NCBI GenBank assembly: GCA_003553485.1 | Contig: PWEJ01000102.1 | Span: 1-64,000, forward strand | Direction: 5' to 3' | Source: Halanaerobiaceae bacterium | GTDB taxonomy: Bacteria > Bacillota > Halanaerobiia > Halanaerobiales > Halarsenatibacteraceae | DNA: 64,000 nucleotides | Shown here: positions 56,121 to 64,000 of the stretch, in pieces | Layout: the number at the start of each line of letters is the position of its first letter | Numbering within the stretch: the first letter of the stretch is position 1 | Program-made: the position numbers and the translations under genes | The notes under the pieces: generated by a model | The model's input: only the letters and a program-made list of their open reading frames with translations | What the model was told of the DNA's origin: nothing | The model's database searches: none

Positions 56121-56167
56121 AAAAATCTCTTCTCCAGTTAGTAACAATCTGGATAAGAGATTTTTTT
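56121..56167 (+). terminator. Intrinsic terminator after ytfJ
   Basis: An imperfect long stem, AAAATCTCTT-CTCCAG against CTGGAT-AAGAGATTTT, ends in a run of T. Confidence 0.85.
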
Positions 56168-56246
56168 ATTTGCGAATTTAAATAATTAATTATATAATAA
56201 CTTAAATATAGTGGTGTAAAAGAGATATTTTAAGTGGTGATATTTT

Positions 56247-56981
56247 ATGGAAAAGACTACAAGAGTTAAAGATAAAAGTTTAAGCAAGGAGAGATTTTTA
56301 GCCGGTTTAAAGGCTGGCTTACCTGTAGCCATTGGCTATGTTCCTATAGCGGTAGCCTTTGGGGTTATTGCCAGGACTTTAGAAATACCAGCTGTTATAG
56401 CAATTTTGATGTCTGTCTTTGTCTTTGCTGGAGCAAGTCAATTTGTGGCAATCGAACTTATAGCGGCTGGCATCGGTGGAGTAAGCATTATCTTAACGAC
56501 TTTTTTTGTTAATCTGCGCCACCTATTAATGTCAGCCACTGTGGCTGAAAAACTACCTGCTTTACCAACTAGATGGCTGGCTCTCTTATCCTTTGGTATT
56601 ACAGATGAGAGTTTTTCGCTCCTGGCGACTTCTAAAATCAAAACCCTATCGGCCTTTTATGTCCTGGGAGTTATCTTATTACCCTATCTGGCCTGGACTT
56701 CAGGGACGGTTTTAGGAGTTTTAATCGGGGGACAGATGCCTTCTATTTTGGAGTCCAGCATGGAAATTGCTTTATATGCCATGTTTTTAGGAATAATAGT
56801 ACCTGAAGTTAAAAAATCTAATCCTAAGCTAATAGTAGTTAGTTTAGCTTTGTTTCTTAGTAGTCTTTTAACCTGGAATCCTTTTTTAGTTTTAGCTGAG
56901 GGCTGGAGAATAATCCTGGTAACAGCAATATCAGCCTTTATTGCTGCTAAGTTATTTGCTGGAGATGATGTGAATGCTTGA
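56247..56981 (+). CDS. azlC: Branched-chain amino-acid exporter, large subunit
   Basis: This 244-residue membrane protein has the AzlC signature: FLAGLKAGLPVAIGYVPIAVAFGVIAR, VFAGASQFVAIELIAAG, TTFFVNLRHLLMSATVAEKL, LSFGITDESFSLLA. AzlCD (like E. coli YgaZH) exports branched-chain amino acids or analogues. It overlaps azlD by 8 bases. It complements the ilv-leu operon in the same window, although it is 44 kb away. Confidence 0.94.
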   Translation: MEKTTRVKDKSLSKERFLAGLKAGLPVAIGYVPIAVAFGVIARTLEIPAVIAILMSVFVFAGASQFVAIELIAAGIGGVSIILTTFFVNLRHLLMSATVAEKLPALPTRWLALLSFGITDESFSLLATSKIKTLSAFYVLGVILLPYLAWTSGTVLGVLIGGQMPSILESSMEIALYAMFLGIIVPEVKKSNPKLIVVSLALFLSSLLTWNPFLVLAEGWRIILVTAISAFIAAKLFAGDDVNA

Positions 56982-57282
56982 ATATTTAGTAATTATTTTA
57001 GGAATGGCCGGGGTGACTTATCTTCCCAGAATGATGCCCCTGGTATTTCTGGCTAATATTGAGCTTCCCCCTTTCTGGAAAAGATTTATGAACTATGTTC
57101 CTCCGGCTGCTCTGACAGCCCTGATTTTTCCTGGTATTCTTTCCGCCACGGACTCTGCCTTGTTTGCCCTGGCCGGGGGATTAACAGCCATGATCTTAGC
57201 TTATCAAAAGTTCAGTCTTCTGGCAGTTGTTATTTTTAGTATCTTAGTGGTTTTTATATTACAACTTGGCGTGCAACTTTGA
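56974..57282 (+). CDS. azlD: Branched-chain amino-acid exporter, small subunit
   Basis: A 102-residue protein with three to four helices and the AzlD pattern: VIILGMAGVTYLPRMMPLVFLANIELPPFWKRFMNYVPPAALTALIFPGIL. The GATGATGTGAATG ribosome region is within azlC. It is a partner of AzlC in amino-acid export. No terminator is clear before the next gene. Confidence 0.93.
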   Translation: MLEYLVIILGMAGVTYLPRMMPLVFLANIELPPFWKRFMNYVPPAALTALIFPGILSATDSALFALAGGLTAMILAYQKFSLLAVVIFSILVVFILQLGVQL

Positions 57283-57385
57283 CTAAGTCTCTATAATATT
57301 TCAGGCAAATATTCCTTGAATTCTTCTTGTTAAATCTATCTAAAAAAGATATAATTATAACAGTAAGCCATAGGAGGTTTTAATT

Positions 57386-58081
57386 TTGAATCAATTTCAG
57401 GTTTTAATTATTGACGATGATGATCATATACTACAGATTTTAACAGAGTACTTTGAATATGAGAACTTTAGAGTTCATACTGCCTCTACAGGTCAGGAAG
57501 GTTTAAAATTAACCAGGGAGTTAAATCCTGATATTATAGTCCTTGATATTATGTTACCAGAAATGGACGGCTGGGAAGTCTGCAAGAAGTTACGGCCTGG
57601 CAACAATACCCCTATAATTTTTCTAAGTGCCAAGACCAAAGATTCCGATAGGATAATGGGGTTAGAGTTAGGTGCCGATGATTATGTGACCAAACCCTTT
57701 AGTCCCCGGGAGGTTGTGGCTCGAGCTAAGGCTGTTTTAAGGCGCTTACAACGAGAAGATGAATCTGACTCCGAAGTTTTGGAATACAGTGATTTTACAG
57801 TCAACAAGAATGAGAGAAGTGTTAAGGTTGCTGATGAAGAGATAGAGTTAACCCCTAAAGAATTTGACCTGCTGTGGACTCTAGCCTCTTCTCCTAAGAT
57901 TGTCTTTGACCGTGAAAGCCTGTTAAAAAAAGTCTGGGGTTATGACTATTTTGGTGATATTAGAACAGTAGATACCCATATTAAGTCCTTGAGGCAAAAA
58001 CTGGGGGATGCAGTCGCCGACTATATTAAAACGGTCTGGGGGGTGGGCTATAAATTTGAAGTTGAAGAAAAAAATCAATGA
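57386..58081 (+). CDS. Two-component response regulator, OmpR/PhoB family
   Basis: A 231-residue regulator with a receiver domain (acidic DDDD near residue 10, phospho-Asp in PDIIVLDIMLPEMDGWEV, Lys in FVTKPFSP-type DDYVTKPFSPREVVARA) and a winged-helix DNA-binding domain (ELTPKEFDLLWTLASSPKIVFDRESLLKKVWGYDYFGDIRTVDTHIKSLRQKLG). TTG start with TAGGAGGTTT upstream. The partner kinase gene overlaps its 3' end. The signal is unknown; the pair resembles PhoPR or WalRK-type systems of Firmicutes. Confidence 0.95.
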   Translation: MNQFQVLIIDDDDHILQILTEYFEYENFRVHTASTGQEGLKLTRELNPDIIVLDIMLPEMDGWEVCKKLRPGNNTPIIFLSAKTKDSDRIMGLELGADDYVTKPFSPREVVARAKAVLRRLQREDESDSEVLEYSDFTVNKNERSVKVADEEIELTPKEFDLLWTLASSPKIVFDRESLLKKVWGYDYFGDIRTVDTHIKSLRQKLGDAVADYIKTVWGVGYKFEVEEKNQ

Positions 58082-59894
58082 TTTAAAAAAGTCTTTTGCA
58101 AATTATTTTCCTCCAAGCATGAATACTTTGTTCACCCGGCTCTTCGTCCGCTTTTTTCTTCTTTCCCTCCTTATAATAATAATTTTAGGTTTTTCTATGA
58201 TTTATTTCTTCTATAATTTTCAATTTTCTAAAACAGAAACAGAAATAATCAATAATAGCCAGGTTTTAAATCAGGCTTTATATAATGCTATTGAAGAGCG
58301 CGATGAAGAGAGCATTGCCAATACCCTACAGCTTATAGCGGAGATCAATTCAGGCCAGGCCTGGCTAATCAACAATGAAGGTTTTTTAATCCACAGTTAT
58401 CCTTATCTTGATACCGGTGATTCAAATATTCAGTTTCTTAATTCGGAGCCTATCTTTGCTGGCAATATCATCTCTCAGGAAGTCGACCCCCAGCATTTTG
58501 AAAGGCCAATGTTATTAGTAGGGATGCCAGTACGTCAGGTCGATGAAGTGGTGGGAGGATTATTGGTCTTTACTTCCGTTGAGGGTATCAACTCTACTGT
58601 CCGTCAGGTGCGAAGATTGATGCTCTATTCCTCTTTAATTGCTATTATACTGGGAATTGCTCTGGCCTATGGCTGGTCTCGAACCCTGGCCAGTCCCTTA
58701 AAAAATATGAGTCAGGCTGTGTTAAATTTGCGTCGAGGCGATTATGGACTGCAACTGGATTTCCAGGACGAAAATCCCAGCCGGGAACTCACCACTCTTA
58801 GGGATAGTTTTAACTCCCTTTCCACAGAACTGAAAAGAAGTATAGATGATTTAACTCGGGAGAGGAATAAATTAAAATATATTTTAACGGGAATGGAAGA
58901 GGGCGTTTTAGCTATCGATAAAGATGAAGATATTATTCTCCACAATAGTTCCTTTAGGAACCTCTTTGACCTCTCTGATAATTTAGTTGAGCAAAGCCTT
59001 TCTGGTCTTGAGATTGAAGAACAGGTTCTAAAGGCTTTTTCTAAAGCTTTAAGTGAGCAAAAGGCTAATCAACAGGAGTTTACTTTAAAAAAAGGCAAGC
59101 AGGAGAAGAGAATCCTTTTGCGCTGTAATGCTATTAGTGTAGGAGATTCTGTGTGGGGAGTGGTAGGACTTTTCCAGGATATTAGTGAACGCTGGCGTTT
59201 TGAAAAACTACAGAAGGACTTTGTGGCTAATGTCTCCCATGAATTAAAGGCACCTTTGTCCAGCATTAGAGGTTCAACAGAAATATTGTTAGATGGTATA
59301 GTTGATGACCCCCAGAAAAGAAAAGAATATTTAAAAATAGTCTTACAGGAGAGTAATAGACTTAGCACTTTAGTAGATGAAATTTTGAGCATGGCAGAGT
59401 ATGAAAATCAGGACTTCTCAGCTGAAAAAGAGGTGATTTCGGCCAGAGATCTACTGGAGAATGTAGTGGAGACCTTCAATAAATCAGGTTCGATGCGAGA
59501 TAGAATTAATGTTACTTTACCTGAAGAAAAAACTCTTATTAGAGCCAGTAAATCTCGATTAAAACAAGTTCTTTTTAATTTTCTAGATAATGCCCGCAAA
59601 TTTTCTCCTGAAGATTCTCCCATTTATTTAAGGGCTAAAAGGGAAGGGGAAAAGGTTAAGATTTCAGTGGAAGACGAAGGGATTGGCATACCAGCTAATG
59701 AACTTGATAATATCTGGGAAAGATTTTATAAAGTCGATAAAGCCCGAACTCCTGGAAAGGAGGGAAGTGGTTTAGGTTTAGCTATCTCCAGGGAAATTAT
59801 TATTGAACATGAAGGGGATGTTTTCGTCGAGAGTATTCAGGGGGAGGGAACGACCATTGGTTTTTATCTGCCTTTAGTGGCATCAGAGGATTAA
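58056..59894 (+). CDS. Sensor histidine kinase
   Basis: A kinase of about 600 residues, WalK/PhoR-like. After the start lie a membrane helix (FVRFFLLSLLIIIILGFSMIYFFY), an extracytoplasmic sensor of about 130 residues, a second helix, HAMP (RTLASPLKNMSQAVLNLRRGDY), a PAS domain, the HisKA helix with the phospho-His in FVANVSHELKAPLSSI, and HATPase with N box NFLDNARKFSP, DEGIGIP and GSGLGLAIS. The start is unsure: TTG 58056 follows GGGGGGTGGGC and overlaps the regulator gene; ATG 58119 lacks a ribosome site but gives the usual short lead. Confidence 0.92.
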   Translation: MKLKKKINDLKKSFANYFPPSMNTLFTRLFVRFFLLSLLIIIILGFSMIYFFYNFQFSKTETEIINNSQVLNQALYNAIEERDEESIANTLQLIAEINSGQAWLINNEGFLIHSYPYLDTGDSNIQFLNSEPIFAGNIISQEVDPQHFERPMLLVGMPVRQVDEVVGGLLVFTSVEGINSTVRQVRRLMLYSSLIAIILGIALAYGWSRTLASPLKNMSQAVLNLRRGDYGLQLDFQDENPSRELTTLRDSFNSLSTELKRSIDDLTRERNKLKYILTGMEEGVLAIDKDEDIILHNSSFRNLFDLSDNLVEQSLSGLEIEEQVLKAFSKALSEQKANQQEFTLKKGKQEKRILLRCNAISVGDSVWGVVGLFQDISERWRFEKLQKDFVANVSHELKAPLSSIRGSTEILLDGIVDDPQKRKEYLKIVLQESNRLSTLVDEILSMAEYENQDFSAEKEVISARDLLENVVETFNKSGSMRDRINVTLPEEKTLIRASKSRLKQVLFNFLDNARKFSPEDSPIYLRAKREGEKVKISVEDEGIGIPANELDNIWERFYKVDKARTPGKEGSGLGLAISREIIIEHEGDVFVESIQGEGTTIGFYLPLVASED

Positions 59895-59980
59895 AATATT
59901 ATTAATTAATCTTAGTAAAAATATTGATTCTTTCTCAATTTTTTCTCACAGAATAAAGTTATAATCTGAATAGCAAATAA

Positions 59981-60073
59981 GGATAGAGTTTAACGGTCAG
60001 CCGAAGCTATGAGTTAAGGTCTGGCCTGCTTAAGGATTGATTTTAAAAGATCGCCTGCTAATAAGCAGGCTTT
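59981..60073 (+). ncRNA. Possible structured RNA or attenuator
   Basis: The gap of about 327 bases before the Fur-family gene holds two copies of GCCTGCT (60024-60030 and 60053-60059). Either can pair with AGCAGGC at 60064-60070; the second forms a compact terminator-like hairpin with a short T run. No known riboswitch motif is recognised. Confidence is low. Confidence 0.3.
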
Positions 60074-60109
60074 CTGATAGATAAAAACTGTTTTCCTCCT
60101 CCATGTTTT

Positions 60110-60135
60110 CCCTGCCTTCCCCGGGCAGGGTTTTT
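60110..60135 (+). terminator. Intrinsic terminator before the Fur-family gene
   Basis: CCCTGCC (60110-60116) and GGCAGGG (60124-60130) form a 7-bp stem followed by five T. Confidence 0.8.
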
Positions 60136-60150
60136 CAATTAAACCTGTTA

Positions 60151-60165
60151 TGTTAATCATTAAGA
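60151..60165 (+). promoter_or_regulatory. Possible Fur-family autoregulatory box
   Basis: TGTTAATCATTAAGA fits a 7-1-7 repeat; the arms TGTTAAT and ATTAAGA match in six of seven positions. It ends 3 bases before the -35 hexamer of the regulator's own promoter. Confidence 0.45.
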
Positions 60166-60168
60166 TTG

Positions 60169-60197
60169 TTGACATGGTAGAAAGGTCAGTATATAAT
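60169..60197 (+). promoter_or_regulatory. Consensus sigma-A promoter of the Fur-family regulator
   Basis: TTGACA at 60169-60174 and TATAAT at 60192-60197, 17 bases apart; both hexamers are perfect. Confidence 0.92.
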
Positions 60198-60221
60198 GTC
60201 ATTAAGAGTGGAGGGAGATAT

Positions 60222-60635
60222 ATGGGGGAAAGCATTTCTAAGCTACTGGCAAATTATGATATTAGGATTACAGAGCAGCGAAAGAAGATACTTAAGGTTC
60301 TGATTAGCTCTTCTAAACCCTTATCAGCCTCTGAAATTTACAATCAATTACAGCAAAATAATTATCAGGTCCGTCTATCAACAATTTATCGTAACCTGAG
60401 CAACTTTCATGAAAAGGGTCTGATTAAGGAACTTAATTTTGCCGGCAAAAACCAAAACTACTATGAGTTTATTAACGATCATCACCATCATTTGCTCTGC
60501 ACTTCCTGCGGTGAAATATTGTGCCTGGATTGTCCTTTGCAAGATTATGAAAGCAGTCTGGCCCGGGAAACAGGTTATGAGATAAGCGAGCATAAAATTA
60601 AAATTTACGGTCTCTGTCCGCAGTGCAAAAAATAA
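60222..60635 (+). CDS. Fur-family metal-dependent regulator
   Basis: A 137-residue regulator from the ATG at 60222 (GGAGGGAGATAT upstream); the longer frame runs through its own promoter. The winged helix reads YDIRITEQRKKILKVLISSSKPLSASEIYNQLQQ...VRLSTIYRNLSNFHEKGLI. The metal domain has FINDHHHHLLCTSCGEILCLDCPL and the end GLCPQC, giving three CxxC pairs and a His-rich loop for structural Zn and regulatory metal. It could be Fur, PerR or Zur. It is the only Fur-type gene in the window and could act on the box at 27422-27438. Confidence 0.93.
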   Translation: MGESISKLLANYDIRITEQRKKILKVLISSSKPLSASEIYNQLQQNNYQVRLSTIYRNLSNFHEKGLIKELNFAGKNQNYYEFINDHHHHLLCTSCGEILCLDCPLQDYESSLARETGYEISEHKIKIYGLCPQCKK

Positions 60636-60697
60636 AGGATTAAACAATGGCTAAAATCTTTAGCAACATAATTATTTTAGGAGGTGGCAATAAATAA

Positions 60698-60895
60698 ATG
60701 TCAGAATGTACTGAGTTAGATAATAATCTTGACTATTGTAGCTGCACCTATGACCCCTGTCCCCGCAAGGGAAATTGTTGTGCCTGCATCCAATATCATA
60801 ATAATAAAAATGAAATTCCCGGCTGTCTTTTTGATGCTGAAGCCGAAAAAACATATAACAGGTCAAGAAAATACTTTTTGCAAACCCAGCAGTAA
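60698..60895 (+). CDS. Small Cys-rich protein, DUF6485-like
   Basis: A 65-residue protein with eight Cys (CTELDNNLDYCSCTYDPCPRKGNCCACIQYH...GCLF) arranged so as to bind metal or an Fe-S cluster. A family of such proteins, DUF6485, is common in anaerobes; function unknown. TTTAGGAGGTGG lies upstream, about 11 bases before the ATG. It is directly after the Fur-family gene and may be co-transcribed with it. Confidence 0.78.
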   Translation: MSECTELDNNLDYCSCTYDPCPRKGNCCACIQYHNNKNEIPGCLFDAEAEKTYNRSRKYFLQTQQ

Positions 60896-60971
60896 ATTAT
60901 TACTAGAAAAATTATTGCTTTAGGTCCCCGGGGGTAGATTGGTTGTAAATTCGAGGACTTATACTGAAGGG

Positions 60972-61442
60972 TTATCCTCGCAGACTGGCCTTTAACCCCC
61001 GGGGGTTATCTAGCAGCTTAAAGACTTCGGTTATATCCTGACAGATTAAATCTGATTTTAGCAGAGCTTCTGTAGCTATACCCTCTCCCTTGAGCACCCC
61101 AATTCCTAAAGCAGCTTCGGCGAGCATATCTTTATCATTCCTGCCATTACCTACCGCCAAGACCTCCTCGGGGTTTAACTCTTTCACAAAGGAAACTTTT
61201 TCTTCTTTTCCCCTTTGAGAGGAAATAACTTTTATCTGCACCGGACTAGCGGAAAAATTATTTTTTACAGTACCAAAGGTATCGGCAGTAATTATATATA
61301 CTGCAAAAAAATTAGCTAAATCCTCCAATTCTTCCTTGACCTTTGCTGACAAGTGCCCTCCTTCAGCTAAAGTGCCATTGTAATCAAAGACTAATTTTTT
61401 TATTTTGAGGTCTTTAAATCCCGGTATTTTTAATTTCAACAT
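60972..61442 (-). CDS. HAD-family hydrolase, P-type-ATPase-like soluble form
   Basis: A 156-residue HAD protein. Motif I is FDYNGTLAEGG, where the second Asp of DxD is Asn, so the usual general-acid residue is changed. Motif II Thr lies in YIITADTFG, motif III Lys in SQRGKEEKVSFVKEL, and motif IV is AVGNGRNDKDMLAEAALGIGVL. It resembles soluble domains of Cu/Zn P-type ATPases. AAAGGAGAGAGATATTC precedes the ATG. Substrate unknown. Confidence 0.85.
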   Translation of the reverse strand: MLKLKIPGFKDLKIKKLVFDYNGTLAEGGHLSAKVKEELEDLANFFAVYIITADTFGTVKNNFSASPVQIKVISSQRGKEEKVSFVKELNPEEVLAVGNGRNDKDMLAEAALGIGVLKGEGIATEALLKSDLICQDITEVFKLLDNPRGLKASLRG

Positions 61443-61513
61443 TGAATATCTCTCTCCTTTTTTTGGCTGTGAAAATTTTGTCAGTTAAAAAAACTATCCT
61501 TCTGGCTTATAAA

Positions 61514-62104
61514 TCAGTATATAAAGGGAATTAAGCGATATCTATCTCTTTTCCAAGTAGTATATTTATCTCCTAAAGTAGCTGTCAATTTGTCTTCTTC
61601 TAATATTATTCTTTTATTAATGGCCCATAGAAGGAGGGGCAAAGCAGGGATTAAAGTCAACAAACTGCTGAAATAAAGTGGCACGCCAATAGTTAATAAC
61701 AGCAGCCCTAAATATAGGGGATGTCTTAAAATGCGGTAAGGACCCACACTAACTAACTCCTGTCCTTCCTGGACTGTTACCCCCCGGGTAAAATAAATTC
61801 CCAAAAGATAAGAACACCAGTACCTTAAAACTAATCCTAAAAAGTAAAAAATCAGGCCTATAATTTGGATTATTTGACCAGCTGTGCCCGTGAGAGTGCC
61901 AAGACCCAAAATTGCCGAGACGATACTTATAAGAATCGTCAAGATGATAGCTGCCAGGATTAATTTAAAACTCTCAGTTCCAGCATCACTGCGTTTAGCT
62001 CCAGTAGAGGGGAATATCCTGAACTCCAGCCACCACAGCAGAGTAATGACAATGAAAGCAATGCTATGCCAGGAAAACTCGAATAAATTTAACATAAACC
62101 TCAT
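61514..62104 (-). CDS. Isoprenylcysteine carboxyl methyltransferase-like membrane protein
   Basis: A 196-residue membrane protein with about five helices. The C-terminal SAM-binding signature of the ICMT/PEMT family is visible: VGPYRILRHPLYLGLLLLTIGVPLYFSS, then NKRIILEEDKLTATLGDKYTTWKRDRYRLIPF. Bacterial members methylate unknown small or lipid substrates. The ATG overlaps the aldehyde dehydrogenase stop (ATGA), so the two genes are translationally coupled. Confidence 0.88.
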   Translation of the reverse strand: MRFMLNLFEFSWHSIAFIVITLLWWLEFRIFPSTGAKRSDAGTESFKLILAAIILTILISIVSAILGLGTLTGTAGQIIQIIGLIFYFLGLVLRYWCSYLLGIYFTRGVTVQEGQELVSVGPYRILRHPLYLGLLLLTIGVPLYFSSLLTLIPALPLLLWAINKRIILEEDKLTATLGDKYTTWKRDRYRLIPFIY

Positions 62105-63678
62105 CCTTTCAGAAAGCGGAGCAATAAGGGAATTGTTCCCGAAATTTTTTCTAACAGAGAACGATCACCATAATAATTTTCCAGATAGGTTTTTAAATCC
62201 TGATAGACTTCTTCTTTGAAGGGAAACCAGTTGAGTTCCTTCTCTGCCTGGGATTTATTTAACATTATTGACTTGGTATTAGAGAAATTTTTTAACCCCT
62301 CCGGGCCATGATATCTCCCAATACCGCTCATCTTTACTCCGCCAAAGGGCAGGTAAGGATTTCCTACATTCTTGATGACATCATTAATCATGCAGTTTCC
62401 TGTCTCGAGCTCCCGGGCAATCCTTCTGGCCAGCTGGCGATCTTTGCTCCAGACGCTGGAATTTAATCCCAGATGGCTATTATTTGCTCTTTGAATGACC
62501 TCATCAACTGAAGAAAAGGTTAAAATAGGCATGACCGGGCCAAAGGTTTCCTCCTGTAATATTTTCAGATCTTCCTCAAGATTATCTAAGATAACTGGTT
62601 GTATTTCAGCAGGATAAGCTTCTTCTCTGGAGATATTATTATCATGAAGAGAGGAGGTGAAATTATCAGGCTCAATGATATTTGCTCCCTTAGCTAAAGC
62701 CTCTTCTACCTGCTCAATAATTTTATTCTTCTGTTGCGGGGTCGTTAAAGGCCCAATATCTCCCTTGGGACCCTGATTAACTCTCAACTCCTTAGTTTTT
62801 TCTTTTACCAGTTCTTTAAATTCCTCGGCTATCTCCTCCTGGACATAAAATCTTTCTGCTCCCACACATAACTGCCCAGTATTAGCAAAGGCGCCATAGA
62901 CCGCTCCTGTTGCTGCCCTGGCCAGGGGAGCATCTTTTAAGACGATAAAGGGGTCTTTTCCACCTAATTCTAATTCTACGGGGATTAATTTTTTAGCTGC
63001 CTGAGCCATTATCTTTTTTCCTGTAGCCACACTACCGGTAAAGAAAATCATATCCGGGCCACTTTCAATAAGCCCTTTACCAACCTCTCCCGGTCCCTGA
63101 ATAATCTGCAATAATCCTGAGGGCAGCCTAGTAATATCTGCAAACAAATCTGCTATTTTTTCTCCCGTTAAGGGGGTCTCTTCTGAGGGTTTATAAATGA
63201 CAGCATTTCCCGCTGCTATAGCAGTTATAATTGGCACCAGGGATAACTGGAAGGGGTAATTCCAGGGGGAAATAATAGCCACCACCCCTCGAGGGTAGTA
63301 TTCCACCCAGGATTTATTGCCCAGGGCTGTCAAGGGGGTTTTGCGTTTTTCTGGTTGCAAAATATCGGCTAAATTTTTTTCATAATAATATAGTATTTCT
63401 AGGCTGGGATAAATATCGGCCATTAGAGCCTCGAGCTGCACTTTACCGGTATCAAGACAAATAGTCTCAATAAGCTCAGTAAGATTAGCGATAATTTTTT
63501 TGCGTATTTCCTTAAGCAGTTCACTGCGCTTAGAAAAAGAGCTATCTTTCCAGAACTGGCTGGCTTCTGTAGCACTTTTTTTAGCCTTAATTATTTCTGA
63601 TTGACTGGGTATAGAGTACTTGCCAATCTCTTCTCCCGTGACAGGGTTATAGTTGAGGAAATAATTTTTAGCTGTCAT
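62101..63678 (-). CDS. Aldehyde dehydrogenase, NAD(P)+ dependent
   Basis: A 525-residue enzyme of the class 3-like ALDH group. The Rossmann-site run is SPWNYPFQLSLVPIITAIAAGNAVIYKPSEETPLTGEKIADLF. The base Glu is in VELELGGKDPFIVL, the nucleophile Cys in GAFANTGQLCVGAERFYV, and the late motif in LQEETFGPVMPILTF. The C-terminal about 60 residues (LNWFPFKEEVYQDLKTYLENYYGDRSLLEKI) extend beyond the catalytic core, as in Ald3-type membrane-associated enzymes. TTTAGGAGAAT precedes the ATG. The role may be oxidation of lipid-derived or succinic-type aldehydes. Confidence 0.94.
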   Translation of the reverse strand: MTAKNYFLNYNPVTGEEIGKYSIPSQSEIIKAKKSATEASQFWKDSSFSKRSELLKEIRKKIIANLTELIETICLDTGKVQLEALMADIYPSLEILYYYEKNLADILQPEKRKTPLTALGNKSWVEYYPRGVVAIISPWNYPFQLSLVPIITAIAAGNAVIYKPSEETPLTGEKIADLFADITRLPSGLLQIIQGPGEVGKGLIESGPDMIFFTGSVATGKKIMAQAAKKLIPVELELGGKDPFIVLKDAPLARAATGAVYGAFANTGQLCVGAERFYVQEEIAEEFKELVKEKTKELRVNQGPKGDIGPLTTPQQKNKIIEQVEEALAKGANIIEPDNFTSSLHDNNISREEAYPAEIQPVILDNLEEDLKILQEETFGPVMPILTFSSVDEVIQRANNSHLGLNSSVWSKDRQLARRIARELETGNCMINDVIKNVGNPYLPFGGVKMSGIGRYHGPEGLKNFSNTKSIMLNKSQAEKELNWFPFKEEVYQDLKTYLENYYGDRSLLEKISGTIPLLLRFLKG

Positions 63679-63735
63679 TTTTATTCTCCTAAAGTTAGCG
63701 TAATTTTTTTAAATTAACAGGCTAATAATTAACTT

Positions 63736-64000
63736 TTAATCAGACTTAGCTTGCTCAAAGACCTGGCTAAAGGCAGGGGAGTTTTCCCTGGCAAAGACAG
63801 CGAAGTTAGGTTCCAGTTGAAAATAATGAGCCGTGACTTCATGTTCTTCTAAGCTGGCAAAACTCTGGCTGATTTGCTTGCGGTAGGCCATAATAAAATC
63901 CAAATTAGCAAAAAATATTTCTAACAAATCTCCATCAAAATGGCTATCTTTTTCCTGCAGCATAATTTCCCTTGCTTTTGCCAGACTATAGGCCTCCTTG
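63736..64000 (-). CDS. C-terminal end of a probable HD-GYP protein (partial)
   Basis: The frame is open to the window edge, so this is a 3' fragment. The visible end is about 88 residues. It starts KEAYSLAKAREIMLQEKDSHFDGDLLEIFFANLDFIMAYRKQ; the D-SHFD-x-D-L-L-E-I-F-F pattern matches the end of HD-GYP domains (GTHFDPELVEAF). The remaining 50 residues are an unassigned tail. The ATG at 63963 is internal, not a real start. The upstream HD catalytic part lies outside the window. Confidence 0.7.
   Translation of the reverse strand, partial: KEAYSLAKAREIMLQEKDSHFDGDLLEIFFANLDFIMAYRKQISQSFASLEEHEVTAHYFQLEPNFAVFARENSPAFSQVFEQAKSD

Noticed and set aside
60014-60235. Small - strand frame (73 codons) upstream of the Fur-family gene
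   Set aside because: It runs through the consensus promoter and two hairpins and has no ribosome site.

Overview
The window looks like chromosomal DNA from a low-GC, anaerobic, halophilic or halotolerant Firmicute, most likely of the Halanaerobiales type; that placement is inference. The signs are roughly 40% GC by eye, Gram-positive style ribosome-binding sites with frequent TTG and GTG starts, a T-box leader, a very acidic glycine-betaine binding protein next to its ABC transporter, a ferrous-iron (Feo) system, and sporulation-type genes (YtfJ/GerW and DUF2953 families). No rRNA, tRNA, CRISPR array, insertion sequence or prophage was seen. Genes are dense and mostly on the + strand.

Region 1 (1-15.7 kb) is amino-acid biosynthesis. 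A ten-gene run, ilvB-ilvN-ilvC-leuA-leuC-leuD-leuB-cimA-ilvD-ilvE, makes valine and leucine, and also isoleucine by the citramalate route (cimA present; no threonine deaminase in the window). LeuB carries the REN-T-EG signature of the isocitrate/tartrate/archaeal branch. IlvB has an unusual insertion with four cysteines. A consensus promoter and a T-box leader, read here as phenylalanine-specific, then drive DAHP synthase, prephenate dehydratase and a HisC-type aminotransferase.

Region 2 (15.8-26.5 kb) is mixed: a multi-pass membrane protein, UspA, an amidase, a YjbQ protein, an HD-GYP protein, RecD2 helicase, a small lipoprotein, a flavin reductase-like protein, and a Zn/Cd/Pb P-type ATPase with its own ArsR/CadC-type repressor and a 40-bp palindromic operator.

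Region 3 (26.5-33.5 kb) starts with an orphan HisA-like protein that lacks the first catalytic Asp. It is followed by the most interesting locus: a Fur-type box in front of a small methyltransferase resembling nicotianamine synthase, a UPF0104/MprF-like membrane protein, FeoA and a divergent FeoB. This could be a metallophore-assisted ferrous-iron uptake operon. A GH65 disaccharide phosphorylase follows.

Region 4 (33.5-41.6 kb) holds a complete glycine-betaine/proline-type ABC transporter on the - strand, a DUF389 membrane protein, a PAS-PP2C phosphatase, a zinc-ribbon protein, an N-acyl-D-amino-acid deacylase and a small unknown protein.

Region 5 (41.6-54.7 kb) is energy, redox and sulfur related: an orphan TPP enzyme, an acetate transporter, a fusion of a membrane 4Fe-4S module with a flavin reductase, a Crp/Fnr regulator with a matching palindrome, TrmO, an exported rhodanese, an HlyD/MacB-type export system whose ATPase gene is broken by an in-frame stop, an SLC13-type carrier with TrkA-C domains, and a metallo-beta-lactamase/double-rhodanese protein.

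Region 6 (54.7-64 kb) contains sporulation-type genes, AzlCD, a two-component system, a Fur-family regulator behind a consensus promoter, a small Cys-rich protein, a HAD phosphatase, an isoprenylcysteine-methyltransferase-like protein, an aldehyde dehydrogenase, and the C-terminal end of what appears to be another HD-GYP protein cut by the window edge.
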